Positions 43,532 to 52,518 of a DNA stretch of 64,000 nucleotides are shown in pieces (the stretch's first letter is position 1; each line of letters starts with the position of its first letter). Origin of the DNA: DAOTYE01 sp034434915 (GTDB taxonomy: Bacteria > Chloroflexota > Dehalococcoidia > Dehalococcoidales > RBG-16-60-22); NCBI GenBank assembly GCA_034434915.1, contig DAOTYE010000004.1, positions 35,323-99,322 of the forward strand, written 5' to 3'. The notes beneath the pieces were generated by a model. It searched no databases. It had not been told where the DNA came from and saw only the letters and a list, made by a program, of their open reading frames with translations. A program made the translations under genes and the position numbers.

Positions 43532-44248
43532 ATGGCAGTAAAACACGGCAAAAAATATCTTGAAGTAGCCAAGCTTGTTGACAGCGCCAAAGCTTATGAG
43601 CCGCTGGAAGCCATAGAGCTGGCGAAGAAGTCAGCCCGCGCCAAGTTTGATGAATCAGTAGAGCTTCATCTCCGCATGGGAGTTGACCCGCGGGCTTCAG
43701 ACCAGCAGGTGCGCGGGGTAGCACTGCTCCCGCACGGACTGGGCAAGAAAATAAGGGTGCTGGTCTTCGCCCAGGGTGAGGCGGTAAAGATTGCCGAGCA
43801 GGCAGGAGCAGATGTGGTGGGCGGCGATGAGCTCATCAAGAAAGTAGAAGAAGGCTGGACTGAGTTTGACGTGGCGATTGCCACACCGGATATGATGGGC
43901 AAGGTGGGGCGCCTGGGCAAGGTGCTGGGGCGAAAGGGCCTCATGCCCAATCCCAAAGCCGGCACCGTGGTCCCGGCAAGCGACCTGCCGCGGGTTATCA
44001 ATGACTCCCGCAAGGGACGGGTGGAGTTCAAGCTGGACAAGACCGCTATCATCCACCTCGTGTTGGGCAAAGCCAGCTTTGATAGCAAGGCGCTACTTGA
44101 CAACCTGACCGCGGTCATTGAAGCTATCATGAAAGCCAAGCCCGCCGGGGCGAAAGGACAGTTTGTCCGCAGTGCTTACCTTGCCACGACCATGGGACCC
44201 GGCATCAAGCTGGACCTGAAGACCACCCTGGCCCTCACCGCAAGCTAA
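43532..44248 (+). CDS. rplA: 50S ribosomal protein L1
   Basis: 238 residues. [56 protein letters not shown] and KIDLKTT-like end [15 protein letters not shown]. Binds the L1 stalk of 23S rRNA and often represses its own operon. Confidence 0.97.
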   Translation: MAVKHGKKYLEVAKLVDSAKAYEPLEAIELAKKSARAKFDESVELHLRMGVDPRASDQQVRGVALLPHGLGKKIRVLVFAQGEAVKIAEQAGADVVGGDELIKKVEEGWTEFDVAIATPDMMGKVGRLGKVLGRKGLMPNPKAGTVVPASDLPRVINDSRKGRVEFKLDKTAIIHLVLGKASFDSKALLDNLTAVIEAIMKAKPAGAKGQFVRSAYLATTMGPGIKLDLKTTLALTAS

Positions 44249-44290
44249 CGGGAAGATTTTACTTTTTTAACAGAATAAGGTAACATAAAG

Positions 44291-44398
44291 CAGTATCCTG
44301 AGACAGTAGGCGCCGCGAGGCTTAATGAATGCCTGCCGAGGAGAAACACGGAATACGTTTGGTGAGTCCTCGTGCGTGGCACGGGGACTTTTATTTTC
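44291..44398 (+). ncRNA. Ribosomal protein L10 leader
   Basis: The rplA-rplJ gap contains the characteristic ACAGTAGGCGCC...GCCTGCCGAGGAGAA segment of the L10 leader RNA (Rfam L10_leader), the binding site of the L10-L12 complex. It is followed by a terminator-like hairpin just before the rplJ ribosome binding site. Autoregulation of rplJL by attenuation is the expected mechanism. Confidence 0.85.
44365..44398 (+). terminator. Attenuator terminator before rplJ
   Basis: AGTCCTCGTGC (44365-44375) pairs with GCACGGGGACT (44379-44389), an 11-bp stem with one G-T pair and a 3-base loop, then TTTATTTTC. It ends just before AGGAGG of rplJ. Confidence 0.8.
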
Positions 44399-44409
44399 AG
44401 GAGGTAGCC

Positions 44410-44934
44410 ATGCCGACCGAAAAGAAAGCGAAAGCGATTGAACAACTGAAAGACCTGTTCACCACCAGCAAGGTGGGCATCCTTACTGATTACCGCGGCT
44501 TGAAGGTGGGTGAAATCACTGACCTGCGCCGGACTTTCAAAAAGTCTAATATCCATTACCAGGTGGTGAAGAACACCCTGGCGCGGATTGCCGCCGAGCA
44601 GGCTGGAAAGAAGCAAATCCTTGACCTGTTTGAGGGTCCGCTGGCGATTGCCTTCAGCCAGGGTGAGCCGAATGAACCCGCCAAAATTCTGGTGGATTTC
44701 ATGCGCGCCACCAAGCTGACACTGGGAATCAAAGGCGGCTTCATGGGCGACAGGGCACTGACGCCAGCTGAAGTACAGGCGCTGGCTACAATCCCATCCC
44801 GGGAAGTGCTAATCGCACAGGTAATGGCGGGCATTCAGGGACCCATCGCCGCGCTGGTGGCATACCTGGGTTCACCGATAAGCGGTCTCATCAGTCTTTT
44901 ACAGCAGAGAATGAAACAGATGGAGGGTAAATAA
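44410..44934 (+). CDS. rplJ: 50S ribosomal protein L10
   Basis: 174 residues from the ATG at 44410 with AGGAGG upstream; the longer frame back to 44329 reads through the leader RNA and is not real. [45 protein letters not shown] are L10 signatures. It anchors L7/L12 dimers on the stalk. Confidence 0.96.
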   Translation: MPTEKKAKAIEQLKDLFTTSKVGILTDYRGLKVGEITDLRRTFKKSNIHYQVVKNTLARIAAEQAGKKQILDLFEGPLAIAFSQGEPNEPAKILVDFMRATKLTLGIKGGFMGDRALTPAEVQALATIPSREVLIAQVMAGIQGPIAALVAYLGSPISGLISLLQQRMKQMEGK

Positions 44935-44935
44935 T

Positions 44936-45406
44936 ATGGCAGAAGAAACAAAAACCACCGAGGCAGTAAAAACAGCAGAAGAACCCAAGAAAGCGGCACC
45001 GGCAGAGGCCGCAAAGTCAGGCGCAATTAGCCAGGTTCTATCGGCGATTAAGAGCATGAGCGTCCTGGAGCTGTCCCAGCTGGTGAAAGCGCTCCAGGAA
45101 GAGTTCGGCATTTCCGCCGCTCCGATGGTTGCCGCCGCTCCGGCCGCAGGTAGCGCACCTGCCGCAGGTGGCGCCGCCGCAGAAGCTGAAGAAAAAACGG
45201 AGTTCACTGTCATCCTGAAGGAAGTGGGCGCCAATAAGATTAACGTCATCAAGGCAGTGCGTGAAGTTACTGCCCTTGGTCTCAAGGAGTCCAAAGACCT
45301 GGTTGAGGGCGCGCCCAAGCCCATCAAAGAAGGCGTGAACAAAGATGAGGCGGCGGCGATCAAAGCCAAGATGGAAGCCGCAGGCGCCAAAGTTGAAATA
45401 AAATAA
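44936..45406 (+). CDS. rplL: 50S ribosomal protein L7/L12 with N-terminal extension
   Basis: 156 residues against the usual 120-130. The N-terminal dimerisation helix ([20 protein letters not shown]), Ala/Gly hinge and the C-terminal domain ([39 protein letters not shown]) are normal. Ahead of them are about 30 extra Lys/Glu/Ala/Thr-rich residues. One base after the rplJ stop. rpoB does not follow. Confidence 0.95.
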   Translation: MAEETKTTEAVKTAEEPKKAAPAEAAKSGAISQVLSAIKSMSVLELSQLVKALQEEFGISAAPMVAAAPAAGSAPAAGGAAAEAEEKTEFTVILKEVGANKINVIKAVREVTALGLKESKDLVEGAPKPIKEGVNKDEAAAIKAKMEAAGAKVEIK

Positions 45407-45423
45407 CCGCGATTTAGATAATC

Positions 45424-45448
45424 AGGGGAGAGGGCATTCCTCTCCCCT
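45424..45448 (+). terminator. Hairpin after rplL
   Basis: AGGGGAGAGG (45424-45433) pairs perfectly with CCTCTCCCCT (45439-45448) with a 5-base loop. No immediate T-run follows (ACCCGGTTTCCC), so it is either a weak terminator or an mRNA-end stabiliser. Confidence 0.6.
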
Positions 45449-45584
45449 ACCCGGTTTCCCAGGAAGCTGGCTTCTCTCACCACCACCTAAACTGAGGGTG
45501 AGGAAAGTCTGCTTCTTCTTTTTAAGCCTTTACGGCTATAAGACGACAGGAATATCAAGCGCAAGCCAGACCGCAAGCTCCCTA

Positions 45585-45613
45585 TTGCAATTACCGAGCA
45601 AATAGCCTATAGT
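45585..45613 (+). promoter_or_regulatory. Putative promoter
   Basis: TTGCAA (45585-45590), 17 bases, TATAGT (45608-45613), 31 bases before the ATG of the small membrane protein. Confidence 0.55.
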
Positions 45614-45644
45614 AACCAGAAGAACAGAGCAAGGAAGCGTAGCC

Positions 45645-45911
45645 ATGACTTTCACAGATTTTCTCCTGTTAACTGGCATCGGCTTGCTGTTCATCATCCT
45701 CGGCGTGATAGGCATTCTGTGGGGGATGAAAGAGGAAAAGAGCTACTATAACAAGCTGGCAGAAAGACCCGGTGATGTGCGGGAATTCGTGGAGAGGACG
45801 CCCCGGCACCCGCAGTTGACAGCACTGAGAATCGGCGGGTGGATTGCCATCGCTGTCGGCGTGGTCCTGCTCGGCATGGGACTCATATTCTACCTTACCG
45901 GTAAATCTTAA
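45645..45911 (+). CDS. Small two-helix membrane protein, unknown
   Basis: 88 residues. Two membrane helices (about 6-27 and 65-86) flank a charged, soluble-looking loop (KEEKSYYNKLAERPGDVREF). No family recognised. Own promoter candidate at 45585; AAGGAAG before the ATG. Convergent with the lipoprotein gene, 6 bases from it. Confidence 0.65.
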   Translation: MTFTDFLLLTGIGLLFIILGVIGILWGMKEEKSYYNKLAERPGDVREFVERTPRHPQLTALRIGGWIAIAVGVVLLGMGLIFYLTGKS

Positions 45912-45917
45912 AACCGC

Positions 45918-46412
45918 TTACGGTGCGGGTTTTTCAGCGCCGCTCAGCTTGTTCAGGTCAGCTTCAATGAGAAGCGCATTCGCCCTCAGCCGATTTGAGG
46001 GGATCACCTTTCCGTCCGGATACACAATCCATTCCGCCTGCCGCCAATAATCTCTCCCTTTGAAATCAGCTATGCCGGTCATATCAATGGTCACATACCA
46101 TAGCATCGTCCCGTCCTTGAACAGCTTCTGCTCTGCCCGCCAGTCATCCCCTGCGGCGTAGAACTCAGCCAGGTAGGTTTTAGCGCCTGCGCTCTGCGCC
46201 AGGCTCAGCAGGTGCTCATAGACGGCGAGTATTGCCCGGTCAGCCGTGGTGACGGTGGTGGGAGAGACGACTTTTTTCTCCGCCGGCTCAGTTGGTTGAG
46301 GGACCGGGAACTGCCCGAAGTCCGCACAGCTGGCGGCAATCAGCACAATCGCCGCCAGCAAGACAGTAGCCAGTGTTAATTTCAGGCGGTTACGCATGGA
46401 AATTCTTCTCAC
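45918..46412 (-). CDS. Putative lipoprotein, unknown
   Basis: 164 residues. N-terminal basic segment, hydrophobic stretch and lipobox LIAASC, giving Cys29 as lipidated residue. A Pro/Thr linker follows (FPVPQPTEPAEKK), then a compact domain with DYWRQAEWIVYPDGKVIPSN. Resembles many exported proteins of unknown function with a WxxYPDGxV motif. Lies downstream of yifB in the same orientation with 31 bases between. Confidence 0.75.
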   Translation of the reverse strand: MRRISMRNRLKLTLATVLLAAIVLIAASCADFGQFPVPQPTEPAEKKVVSPTTVTTADRAILAVYEHLLSLAQSAGAKTYLAEFYAAGDDWRAEQKLFKDGTMLWYVTIDMTGIADFKGRDYWRQAEWIVYPDGKVIPSNRLRANALLIEADLNKLSGAEKPAP

Positions 46413-46443
46413 CTTACCAGTCTAGAACAGGCAATCAGCTAAG

Positions 46444-47967
46444 TCAATCCTCCGTCCGCCTCGGGCGGTACTGTATGGCTTCCGCCACGTGATGCGCTTT
46501 GATGATGTCCCCATTCTCCAGGTCAGCGATGGTGCGTGCCAGCTTCAGAATGCGGTGGAAGGCGCGGGCGGAGAGATAAAGCTGTTTCATGGCGGCTTTG
46601 AGCAGGCTCTGCGCAGTTTCCTCAACCTTGCAGAACTCGCGCACCTCGGTGGGGGTCATCTCCGCATTGCAGGTGAGCCGGGTGCGATTAAAGCGCTTAA
46701 GCTGTCGCTCGCGGGCGGCGGCGACCCTCGCCTGGATTTTCGCCGATGGTTCGCCCAGCCGGTCGTCAGCCAGCTTCTCATAGTCAATATGAGGCACTTC
46801 CACGAAGATGTCCACCCGGTCCAGGAAAGGTCCGCTCATGCGCCTCTGGTAATGTGAGACGAGGCTGGGAGTGCAGGTACAGCGGCGGAAGGGGTCGCCA
46901 TAGAAGCCGCATGGACATGGGTTCATCGCCCCCACGAGCATGAAATTGGCAGGAAAAGTTACTCTCCCCTGCGCGCGGCTGATGGTGACCACTTTGTCCT
47001 CAAGCGGCTGGCGCAGGACTTCCAGAAGTGATTGCCCGAACTCGGGCAGTTCATCCAGGAAAAGGACGCCGCGGTGGCTGAGGCTTATTTCTCCCGGCTT
47101 TGGGAAATGCCCGCCGCCCACCAGCCCGGCGCCGGAGATAGTGTAGTGGGGGGAGCGGAAGGGGCGCTGGCGCATCAACGGCGTATCCGAGGGAAGCAAA
47201 CCGCTTACGCTGTAAATCTTGGTGACTTCCAGAGCTTCTTCATTGGTCATCGGGGGGAGGATAGAAGGAAGTGCCCGGGCAAGGAGCGTTTTCCCGCTCC
47301 CGGGCGGCCCGCACATAATGACATTGTGTCCGCCTGCCGCCGCCACCTCCAGTGCGCGCTTGACATGTTCCTGCCCTTTGATATGAGCCATATCAGTGGT
47401 AGGAGAGGCTGGGGGTGGAGCATCAGCTTTTTTGTCTGGCTGATAGGGGGAGATGCTTATTTCATTGCGGAGGAAGCTCACCAGGTGAGCCAGGGATGAA
47501 ACCGGGATAATCTTTACGCCGTCAACCAGGGCGGCTTCTGCGGCATCAGCTTCAGGGACAATCACGGTGCTGATGCCAATATCCTTCGCCAGAGCTACCA
47601 TGGGCAGGATGCCGTTAGTATGGCGCAGTCCCCCGTCAAGGGAAAGCTCACCCAGGAACAGCATTTGAGACACGTCAGCGGTAACCTGCTCTGAGCTGAA
47701 TAGGATGCCCACGGCGATGGGCAGGTCATAGGAAGGTCCCGCTTTCTTGAGGTCAGCGGGAGCTAAATTAACCACGATACGCTTCATGGGAAAGAGACAG
47801 CCGGAGTTTTTGATGGCGGCGCGGACGCGTTCTTTAGCCTCCTGGACGGCGGCATCAGGCAAACCTACAATCGCCATCGCGGGCAAGCCGCTGGAGATGT
47901 CCACTTCCACGTCAACCGGGTGTCCGTCAAGACCGAGGACGGCTGCCGTTTTGACCTTGGCTAACAT
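46444..47967 (-). CDS. comM: YifB/ComM family Mg-chelatase-like AAA+ ATPase
   Basis: 507 residues. N-terminal ChlI-like domain (VDVEVDISSGLPAMAIVGLPD), AAA+ domain with Walker A CGPPGSGKTLLARAL and Walker B GVLFLDELPEF, zinc-like CPCGFYGDPFRRCTCTP, and C-terminal Mg-chelatase domain. ComM is a branch-migration helicase in natural transformation in some bacteria. No other competence genes are nearby. Confidence 0.93.
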   Translation of the reverse strand: MLAKVKTAAVLGLDGHPVDVEVDISSGLPAMAIVGLPDAAVQEAKERVRAAIKNSGCLFPMKRIVVNLAPADLKKAGPSYDLPIAVGILFSSEQVTADVSQMLFLGELSLDGGLRHTNGILPMVALAKDIGISTVIVPEADAAEAALVDGVKIIPVSSLAHLVSFLRNEISISPYQPDKKADAPPPASPTTDMAHIKGQEHVKRALEVAAAGGHNVIMCGPPGSGKTLLARALPSILPPMTNEEALEVTKIYSVSGLLPSDTPLMRQRPFRSPHYTISGAGLVGGGHFPKPGEISLSHRGVLFLDELPEFGQSLLEVLRQPLEDKVVTISRAQGRVTFPANFMLVGAMNPCPCGFYGDPFRRCTCTPSLVSHYQRRMSGPFLDRVDIFVEVPHIDYEKLADDRLGEPSAKIQARVAAARERQLKRFNRTRLTCNAEMTPTEVREFCKVEETAQSLLKAAMKQLYLSARAFHRILKLARTIADLENGDIIKAHHVAEAIQYRPRRTED

Positions 47968-47987
47968 CGCTCTCCGTTCAAGTGGAG

Positions 47988-48587
47988 TTAAACCGGCGCA
48001 CTACCGATGAGGCCGAAGAAGTGAAAGACAACGACGACGATGGCGGCGGCAAGCACGCTCCCCGCAGTGACCTGGGCAAAGGAATGCTGTTTCAACTCAA
48101 TGCGTGCCCAGCCAACCGCCGGCAGGAGCACTGCCGTAAACGCACCAAGCGTGCCAAAGAGGATAGTAAGGACTGCGACCGAGCCGGAGGTAAAGGCGGC
48201 ATGGAGGCTGATTTTCCAGAAGAAGTTAATGAGCATGAAGACCACCGTTGAGACAAGCGTGGAAACATATGCGGCAATAAGCACCAGCGGGGCGCTCAGA
48301 TAGATGAGCAGGGCACAGCCAATCACCGTGCAGATGCCCGCCAGAGCAAAAATCTTGTGCCTCTGCCGCCGCATATTGATGAAAATGCCTTCAATCCTGT
48401 CGTTGCGCACCAGATAGATGATAACAGCCAGCACCGGCAGGATGCTGATGCCGGTCAAAATAAGCGCCCATTTCAATGCTTCAGAGACGGTACCGGCAGA
48501 GCTAAAAGAGAGCAGGAGAATAAGCAGAAAGCTCACTAAAAAGGGGTTGATAATGCCAGAAGTGAGCTGTGCCAGCCTTGCTTTCAT
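47988..48587 (-). CDS. PAP2-like membrane phosphatase
   Basis: 199 residues with five to six hydrophobic helices. Two PAP2 features are visible: KISLHAAFTSG and GWARIELKQHSFAQVTAG, the latter fitting R-x5-H of motif 3. The first motif (KX6RP) is replaced by RNDRIEG/KISxH forms, as in divergent PAP2-like lipid phosphatases. Substrate unknown. It is upstream of yifB, 20 bases away. Confidence 0.65.
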   Translation of the reverse strand: MKARLAQLTSGIINPFLVSFLLILLLSFSSAGTVSEALKWALILTGISILPVLAVIIYLVRNDRIEGIFINMRRQRHKIFALAGICTVIGCALLIYLSAPLVLIAAYVSTLVSTVVFMLINFFWKISLHAAFTSGSVAVLTILFGTLGAFTAVLLPAVGWARIELKQHSFAQVTAGSVLAAAIVVVVFHFFGLIGSAPV

Positions 48588-48704
48588 CAGTGTTCCTCAG
48601 TTATCTGTCTTCTTATATACTAGCCTAGAGCGCGCATGCTTGGCAAGTGAAAGGAATGTTTACCCCTCTTATCCTTTAGTACTATGCTCTTAAGTGCGCT
48701 CCAT

Positions 48705-48754
48705 TTGACAAAAGTATTTCATTATATTATCATATTAGCGTATAGTAATATAAT
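48705..48754 (+). promoter_or_regulatory. arsR promoter with overlapping inverted-repeat operator
   Basis: TTGACA (48705-48710), 17 bases, TATCAT (48728-48733). ATTATATTA (48721-48729) and TAATATAAT (48746-48754) are exact reverse complements 16 bases apart, spanning the -10 and start point. Position and symmetry fit autorepression by the ArsR-family protein encoded downstream. Confidence 0.7.
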
Positions 48755-48783
48755 TCTCCATTACACGTCCCAGGAAGGAAAAG

Positions 48784-49116
48784 ATGGCGGAAAAAGAAGA
48801 CCTTTTTGAGTTTTTCCAGCTTCAAGCCCAGCTCTGCAAGTCCATGGCTGACGCCAAACGCCTGCTCATCATTCATGAACTCCGCAGCGGTCCCAAATCA
48901 GTCAGTGAACTGGCTGAGATTCTCGGGCTGAAGCAGTCAAACACCTCCCAGCACCTCGCCATACTGAGAAAAGCCGGTGTCATCGTCCCGCGCCGGGAGT
49001 CCACCACGGTCTACTATCGCCTGGCAAACCCGAAGATTGGCGAAGCCTGTGACCTGGTGCGGGAAGTCATCAGAGACAACGTGCGGCGCAGTCAGAGCCT
49101 CACCGCAATGAGATAA
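48784..49116 (+). CDS. ArsR family transcriptional regulator
   Basis: 110 residues, winged helix. The recognition helix is in LAEILGLKQSNTSQHLAILRKAGVI, the wing in PRRESTTVYYRL. The metal motif ELCVCD of ArsR/SmtB is missing (ELAEILG), and the only cysteines are near C20 and in GEACDLV, so a non-metal or redox signal is likely. It precedes a zinc ribbon and a large FAD/Fe-S enzyme, probably its targets. Confidence 0.92.
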   Translation: MAEKEDLFEFFQLQAQLCKSMADAKRLLIIHELRSGPKSVSELAEILGLKQSNTSQHLAILRKAGVIVPRRESTTVYYRLANPKIGEACDLVREVIRDNVRRSQSLTAMR

Positions 49117-49132
49117 AAGCAAGGAGTGTAAA

Positions 49133-49303
49133 ATGGCGCAATACAAATGTCAGAAGTGTCAGAAAGAGTTTGAAAAAGAGACGTCCTGTTGCTCTGAAGA
49201 TACTCCCTCATGCCCTGCCTGCGGCAGTAAAGAAGTTACAGAGGTCCAGAAACCAGCAGGCATCAATGAGGTTTTGCGCAGTTTCTTCGTACGCCGTGGC
49301 TGA
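49133..49303 (+). CDS. Small zinc-ribbon protein
   Basis: 56 residues: MAQYKCQKCQKEFEKET, CCSEDTPSCPACGSKEV. Two CxxC pairs plus an extra CC give a zinc ribbon similar to FmdB. AAGGAG precedes the ATG at 49133. Frames that run through it from 49170 are shadows. It is 16 bases after arsR and 64 before the FAD/Fe-S gene. Confidence 0.75.
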   Translation: MAQYKCQKCQKEFEKETSCCSEDTPSCPACGSKEVTEVQKPAGINEVLRSFFVRRG

Positions 49304-49367
49304 GGCTGGTAGTACCGAGGAGCCGTGCGCTCCATTACTTCAAAGATTTTCCAGATGGGAGGTAACC

Positions 49368-52300
49368 ATGGGGAAACTTAATTCGCATCAGCAGACCTTT
49401 TTGAGGCAGAGGTTTGGTGACCGCGTGACGTTCAGCCCCATTGAGCGGAAGCTCTATGCCCATGACATTGCGGCGCTTCCGGGGCTGATTAAGCCGCTGG
49501 TGGGTAAAGCCTTCCCCGTGGCGGTAGTCCAGCCGGAGACGGAACAGGAGCTGATTGACCTTGTCCGCTGGGCAAATGAACACAATATGCCGCTCACTCC
49601 CAGGGGCAAGGCGACCTCTGGCTACGGCGGCGTCATCCCGGTGAAAGGCGGCATTGTCGTTGATTTTCACTATATGAAGAAAGTGGTCAGCATTGATACC
49701 GCAGGGATGACTGTCACCGCTCAGGCGGGCATGGTCTGGGAGAAGCTGGACCGTGAGCTGGCAAAGAAAGGCTTTACGCTGAGGCTCTATCCTTCAAGCT
49801 ACCCCGCGGCAACAGTCGGCGGGTGGCTGGCGCAGGGTGGAGCAGGCATCGGGTCGTATGAGTTCGGCTGGTTCCGGGACAATGTCGTCAGCGCCAGGGT
49901 GGTCCTCCCTGACGGCAATGTGAAAACTTTCAGCAAGGGTGAGCTTGACCTCATCTCTGAAGCTGAAGGCATCACCGGTTTCATCACTGAGGTCACGCTC
50001 CACATACAGCCTTATGAAGAGCTGGAGCTAATGTCCATCAGCTGTCCCGATGCCCACAATATGCAGAAGCTGGCGCAGGCAATCATAGAGCATAAGATAC
50101 CGGTATGGTCATTCCTGTTCATCAACCCGCGCATGGCAGAGCTCAAGAATAAAGCCCCGCTCATGGAACATTACGGCGAGCCGGCGGAGAAGCGCGTCCT
50201 CCTGCCGGTGGCATATATCGTCACCCTCGCCTACCGCAAAAAAGATAGCCAGGCGGTGAAAGGAAAACTGCCCGGACTGATGAAGTCCTGCCCGGCGCAG
50301 TTACTCAGCGATGAAATCGCCCGGCACGAATGGAACAACCGCTTCAAGCTGATGATTGTCAAACGTCTCGGTCCCAGCCTGGTGCCGGCAGAGGTAGTCG
50401 TCCCCCTCTCACATCTCGGCGATGTCATGTCGGAGATAGAGACTAAAATCAAACAGCCGGTGGTCAAAGAGGGTGTCGTCATTCGGCAGGGGGCAAATGG
50501 TGAGCCTGAGGTAGTTATCCTCGGCTTCATCCCCAGCGACCAGCGCAAATTCAGTTACAACCTGGTCTTCCCGCTCACCCTCACCATTATGAAGATTGCG
50601 GAGAAATATGGCGGGCGACCCTATGCCACCGGTCTTTACTTCTCAAAGAAGGGAAACAAAGTGCTGGGCGCACCCCGCGTGGCTCAACTGCAGGAGTTCA
50701 AGGAGAAGTTTGACCCTCGTGGCATTCTTAACCCGGGCAAAGTGACTGACAGCCGGCTCATGGGCATGATGATTGGCATGGCGGAAATCATGGAGCCGGT
50801 GCTCAGAAGATTCGGCAATCTCGTGACGACCAATCTGGGTGAGGCGCCGGGTAAGGCGGTGCGCGGCATCCCGGCAGACGTCGCCTGGTATGCTTATGGC
50901 TGTTCCCAGTGCGGCTACTGCGTTGATGAGTGCGACCAGTTTTACGGGCGCGGCTGGGAGAGCCAGAGCCCGCGCGGCAAATGGTACTGGCTGAGAGAGT
51001 ACATGGAGGGCAGGGAAAAATGGAACCAGTTCATGGTGGATACCATGCTCGTCTGCACCACCTGTGAGCTGTGTAACCGGCGTTGCTCGGCGTCACTGCC
51101 CATTGAGCCCTCCTGGATGAAACTGCGCGGCAGGCTCATTCATGAAGACAAGAAGATGACCTTCCCGCCGTTTGAGATGATGGCGGCGGCACTGCGCAAA
51201 GAAGGAGATATCTGGGCAGGCTATCGTAAGGATAGGACTGCCTGGTTCCCGCAGGACCTCAAAGAAAAGCACGGACCGGAACACAAGGCAGAAATGGTGT
51301 ACTTTGCCGGCTGCACCGCCAGCTACGTGGAGCATGACATCGGCATGGCGAGCGTAAGGCTCCTGGACGCCGCGGGCGCAGATTTCACCTATCTCGGTGA
51401 GAAGGAGAACTGCTGCGGCACACCCATGCTTGTTGCCGGTCTGTGGGACGTTTTTGCCGAGACGCTAAAGAAGAACATCAGGGCGGTGAAGGAAGCCGGC
51501 GCTACCACGGTAGTTACCTCCTGCCCCGCGTGCGATATGATGTGGCGCCGCGTCTATCCCGAATGGGCGAAGAAGCTGGGTATTGAGTACAATATCACGG
51601 CGAAGCATTACAGCGAGGTGCTGGCAGAAAAGATTAAGTCCGGGGAGTTCGCCTTCCCCAAGAGAGACGGTCAAACGGTGACGGTTACCTGGCATGATTC
51701 CTGCCACATCGGGCGGGTGTCCGGCGTCTATGAGCCACCGCGTGAGCTGATTAAGGCAATCCCCAACGTAAAGCTCTCAGAGATGGCGTATAACCGCGAG
51801 AATGCACACTGCTGCGGTAGCGTGCTCACCCTCATCAAAGAGCCACCCGTAGCCGCGGAAATCGGCAAAGACAGGCTTGACGAAGCGGTGGCAGCCGGCG
51901 CCCAGAAGGTGCTTGCCCTCTGTCCCTGCTGTGAGTTCCAGTTGCGCGTCAGTGCTAAGAAGAAAGGGGTGCCTGTGGAGGTGGTTGACCTGGCACGCTT
52001 TGCCTCATCCGCCCTCGGCTATGAATTCCCTGACCCCAACCCGGAGGTGCACCGGCAATGGGCGGTCTTTGAAGCCATGATTGCCCTCATGACACCGCAG
52101 GGCTTTGCCGACCTGATGGGCACCATGTGGCCAGAACTCATTGATGCCATGCCGTTCAAAATGGGTCTTATGATGCGCTTCATGGGCAGGAGAATGCCCT
52201 TTGTGCTCAACCTTATGAAGCCCATGTTCCCCATCCTCTTCCCGCGGCTCCTCCCCATGATGATGCCTAAAGTCATGCCGGTCATGCTTGAGCGCGTGGC

Positions 52301-52457
52301 GGCAAAAATACCCATGCCAGACTATATGAAGGAGCAGATGCCTGAGCTCATGCCCAAGGTCATGGACAACCTCATGCCGCACATGATTGGAGACGTGGTG
52401 CCGCTGGTGACTCAGCCGATGATTAACTACCTTAAGTCAGACACAAAGAAGAAATAA
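49368..52457 (+). CDS. FAD-linked oxidase fused to Fe-S/CCG (HdrD/GlcF-like) oxidoreductase with Met-rich tail
   Basis: 1029 residues from the ATG at 49368 with GGGAGG upstream. Order: FAD_binding_4 domain (about 45-190; PRGKATSGYGGVIPVKGG), FAD-oxidase C domain (to ~480), two ferredoxin motifs (CSQCGYCVDEC ~511, CTTCELCNRRC ~562), two CCG domains (CTASYVEHD/NCCGTPM 645-685; CHIG/HCCGS/CPCC 775-853), then a Met/Pro-rich C-terminal tail (~900-1029). It resembles glycolate/lactate dehydrogenase GlcDF fused with an HdrD-type electron module. Substrate unknown; likely membrane-associated through quinone or the tail. Confidence 0.9.
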   Translation: MGKLNSHQQTFLRQRFGDRVTFSPIERKLYAHDIAALPGLIKPLVGKAFPVAVVQPETEQELIDLVRWANEHNMPLTPRGKATSGYGGVIPVKGGIVVDFHYMKKVVSIDTAGMTVTAQAGMVWEKLDRELAKKGFTLRLYPSSYPAATVGGWLAQGGAGIGSYEFGWFRDNVVSARVVLPDGNVKTFSKGELDLISEAEGITGFITEVTLHIQPYEELELMSISCPDAHNMQKLAQAIIEHKIPVWSFLFINPRMAELKNKAPLMEHYGEPAEKRVLLPVAYIVTLAYRKKDSQAVKGKLPGLMKSCPAQLLSDEIARHEWNNRFKLMIVKRLGPSLVPAEVVVPLSHLGDVMSEIETKIKQPVVKEGVVIRQGANGEPEVVILGFIPSDQRKFSYNLVFPLTLTIMKIAEKYGGRPYATGLYFSKKGNKVLGAPRVAQLQEFKEKFDPRGILNPGKVTDSRLMGMMIGMAEIMEPVLRRFGNLVTTNLGEAPGKAVRGIPADVAWYAYGCSQCGYCVDECDQFYGRGWESQSPRGKWYWLREYMEGREKWNQFMVDTMLVCTTCELCNRRCSASLPIEPSWMKLRGRLIHEDKKMTFPPFEMMAAALRKEGDIWAGYRKDRTAWFPQDLKEKHGPEHKAEMVYFAGCTASYVEHDIGMASVRLLDAAGADFTYLGEKENCCGTPMLVAGLWDVFAETLKKNIRAVKEAGATTVVTSCPACDMMWRRVYPEWAKKLGIEYNITAKHYSEVLAEKIKSGEFAFPKRDGQTVTVTWHDSCHIGRVSGVYEPPRELIKAIPNVKLSEMAYNRENAHCCGSVLTLIKEPPVAAEIGKDRLDEAVAAGAQKVLALCPCCEFQLRVSAKKKGVPVEVVDLARFASSALGYEFPDPNPEVHRQWAVFEAMIALMTPQGFADLMGTMWPELIDAMPFKMGLMMRFMGRRMPFVLNLMKPMFPILFPRLLPMMMPKVMPVMLERVAAKIPMPDYMKEQMPELMPKVMDNLMPHMIGDVVPLVTQPMINYLKSDTKKK

Positions 52458-52472
52458 GCGCCCGGGGAAATG

Positions 52473-52504
52473 AAGAGGGGGTCAGAAACCCCCTCTTTGT
52501 TTTT
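52473..52504 (+). terminator. Intrinsic terminator
   Basis: AAGAGGGGGT (52473-52482) pairs with ACCCCCTCTT (52488-52497), 10-bp stem, 5-base loop, then TGTTTTT. Ends the ArsR/FAD-FeS transcript. Confidence 0.9.
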
Positions 52505-52518
52505 AAGCAAACTTCGCC

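Noticed and set aside
44329..44409. In-frame N-terminal extension of L10
   Set aside because: It reads through the L10 leader RNA and terminator hairpin; the ATG at 44410 has the ribosome binding site.
49170..49367. Longer N-terminus for the FAD/Fe-S protein
   Set aside because: It would overlap the zinc-ribbon gene; the ATG at 49368 has a good GGGAGG site and matches the family start.
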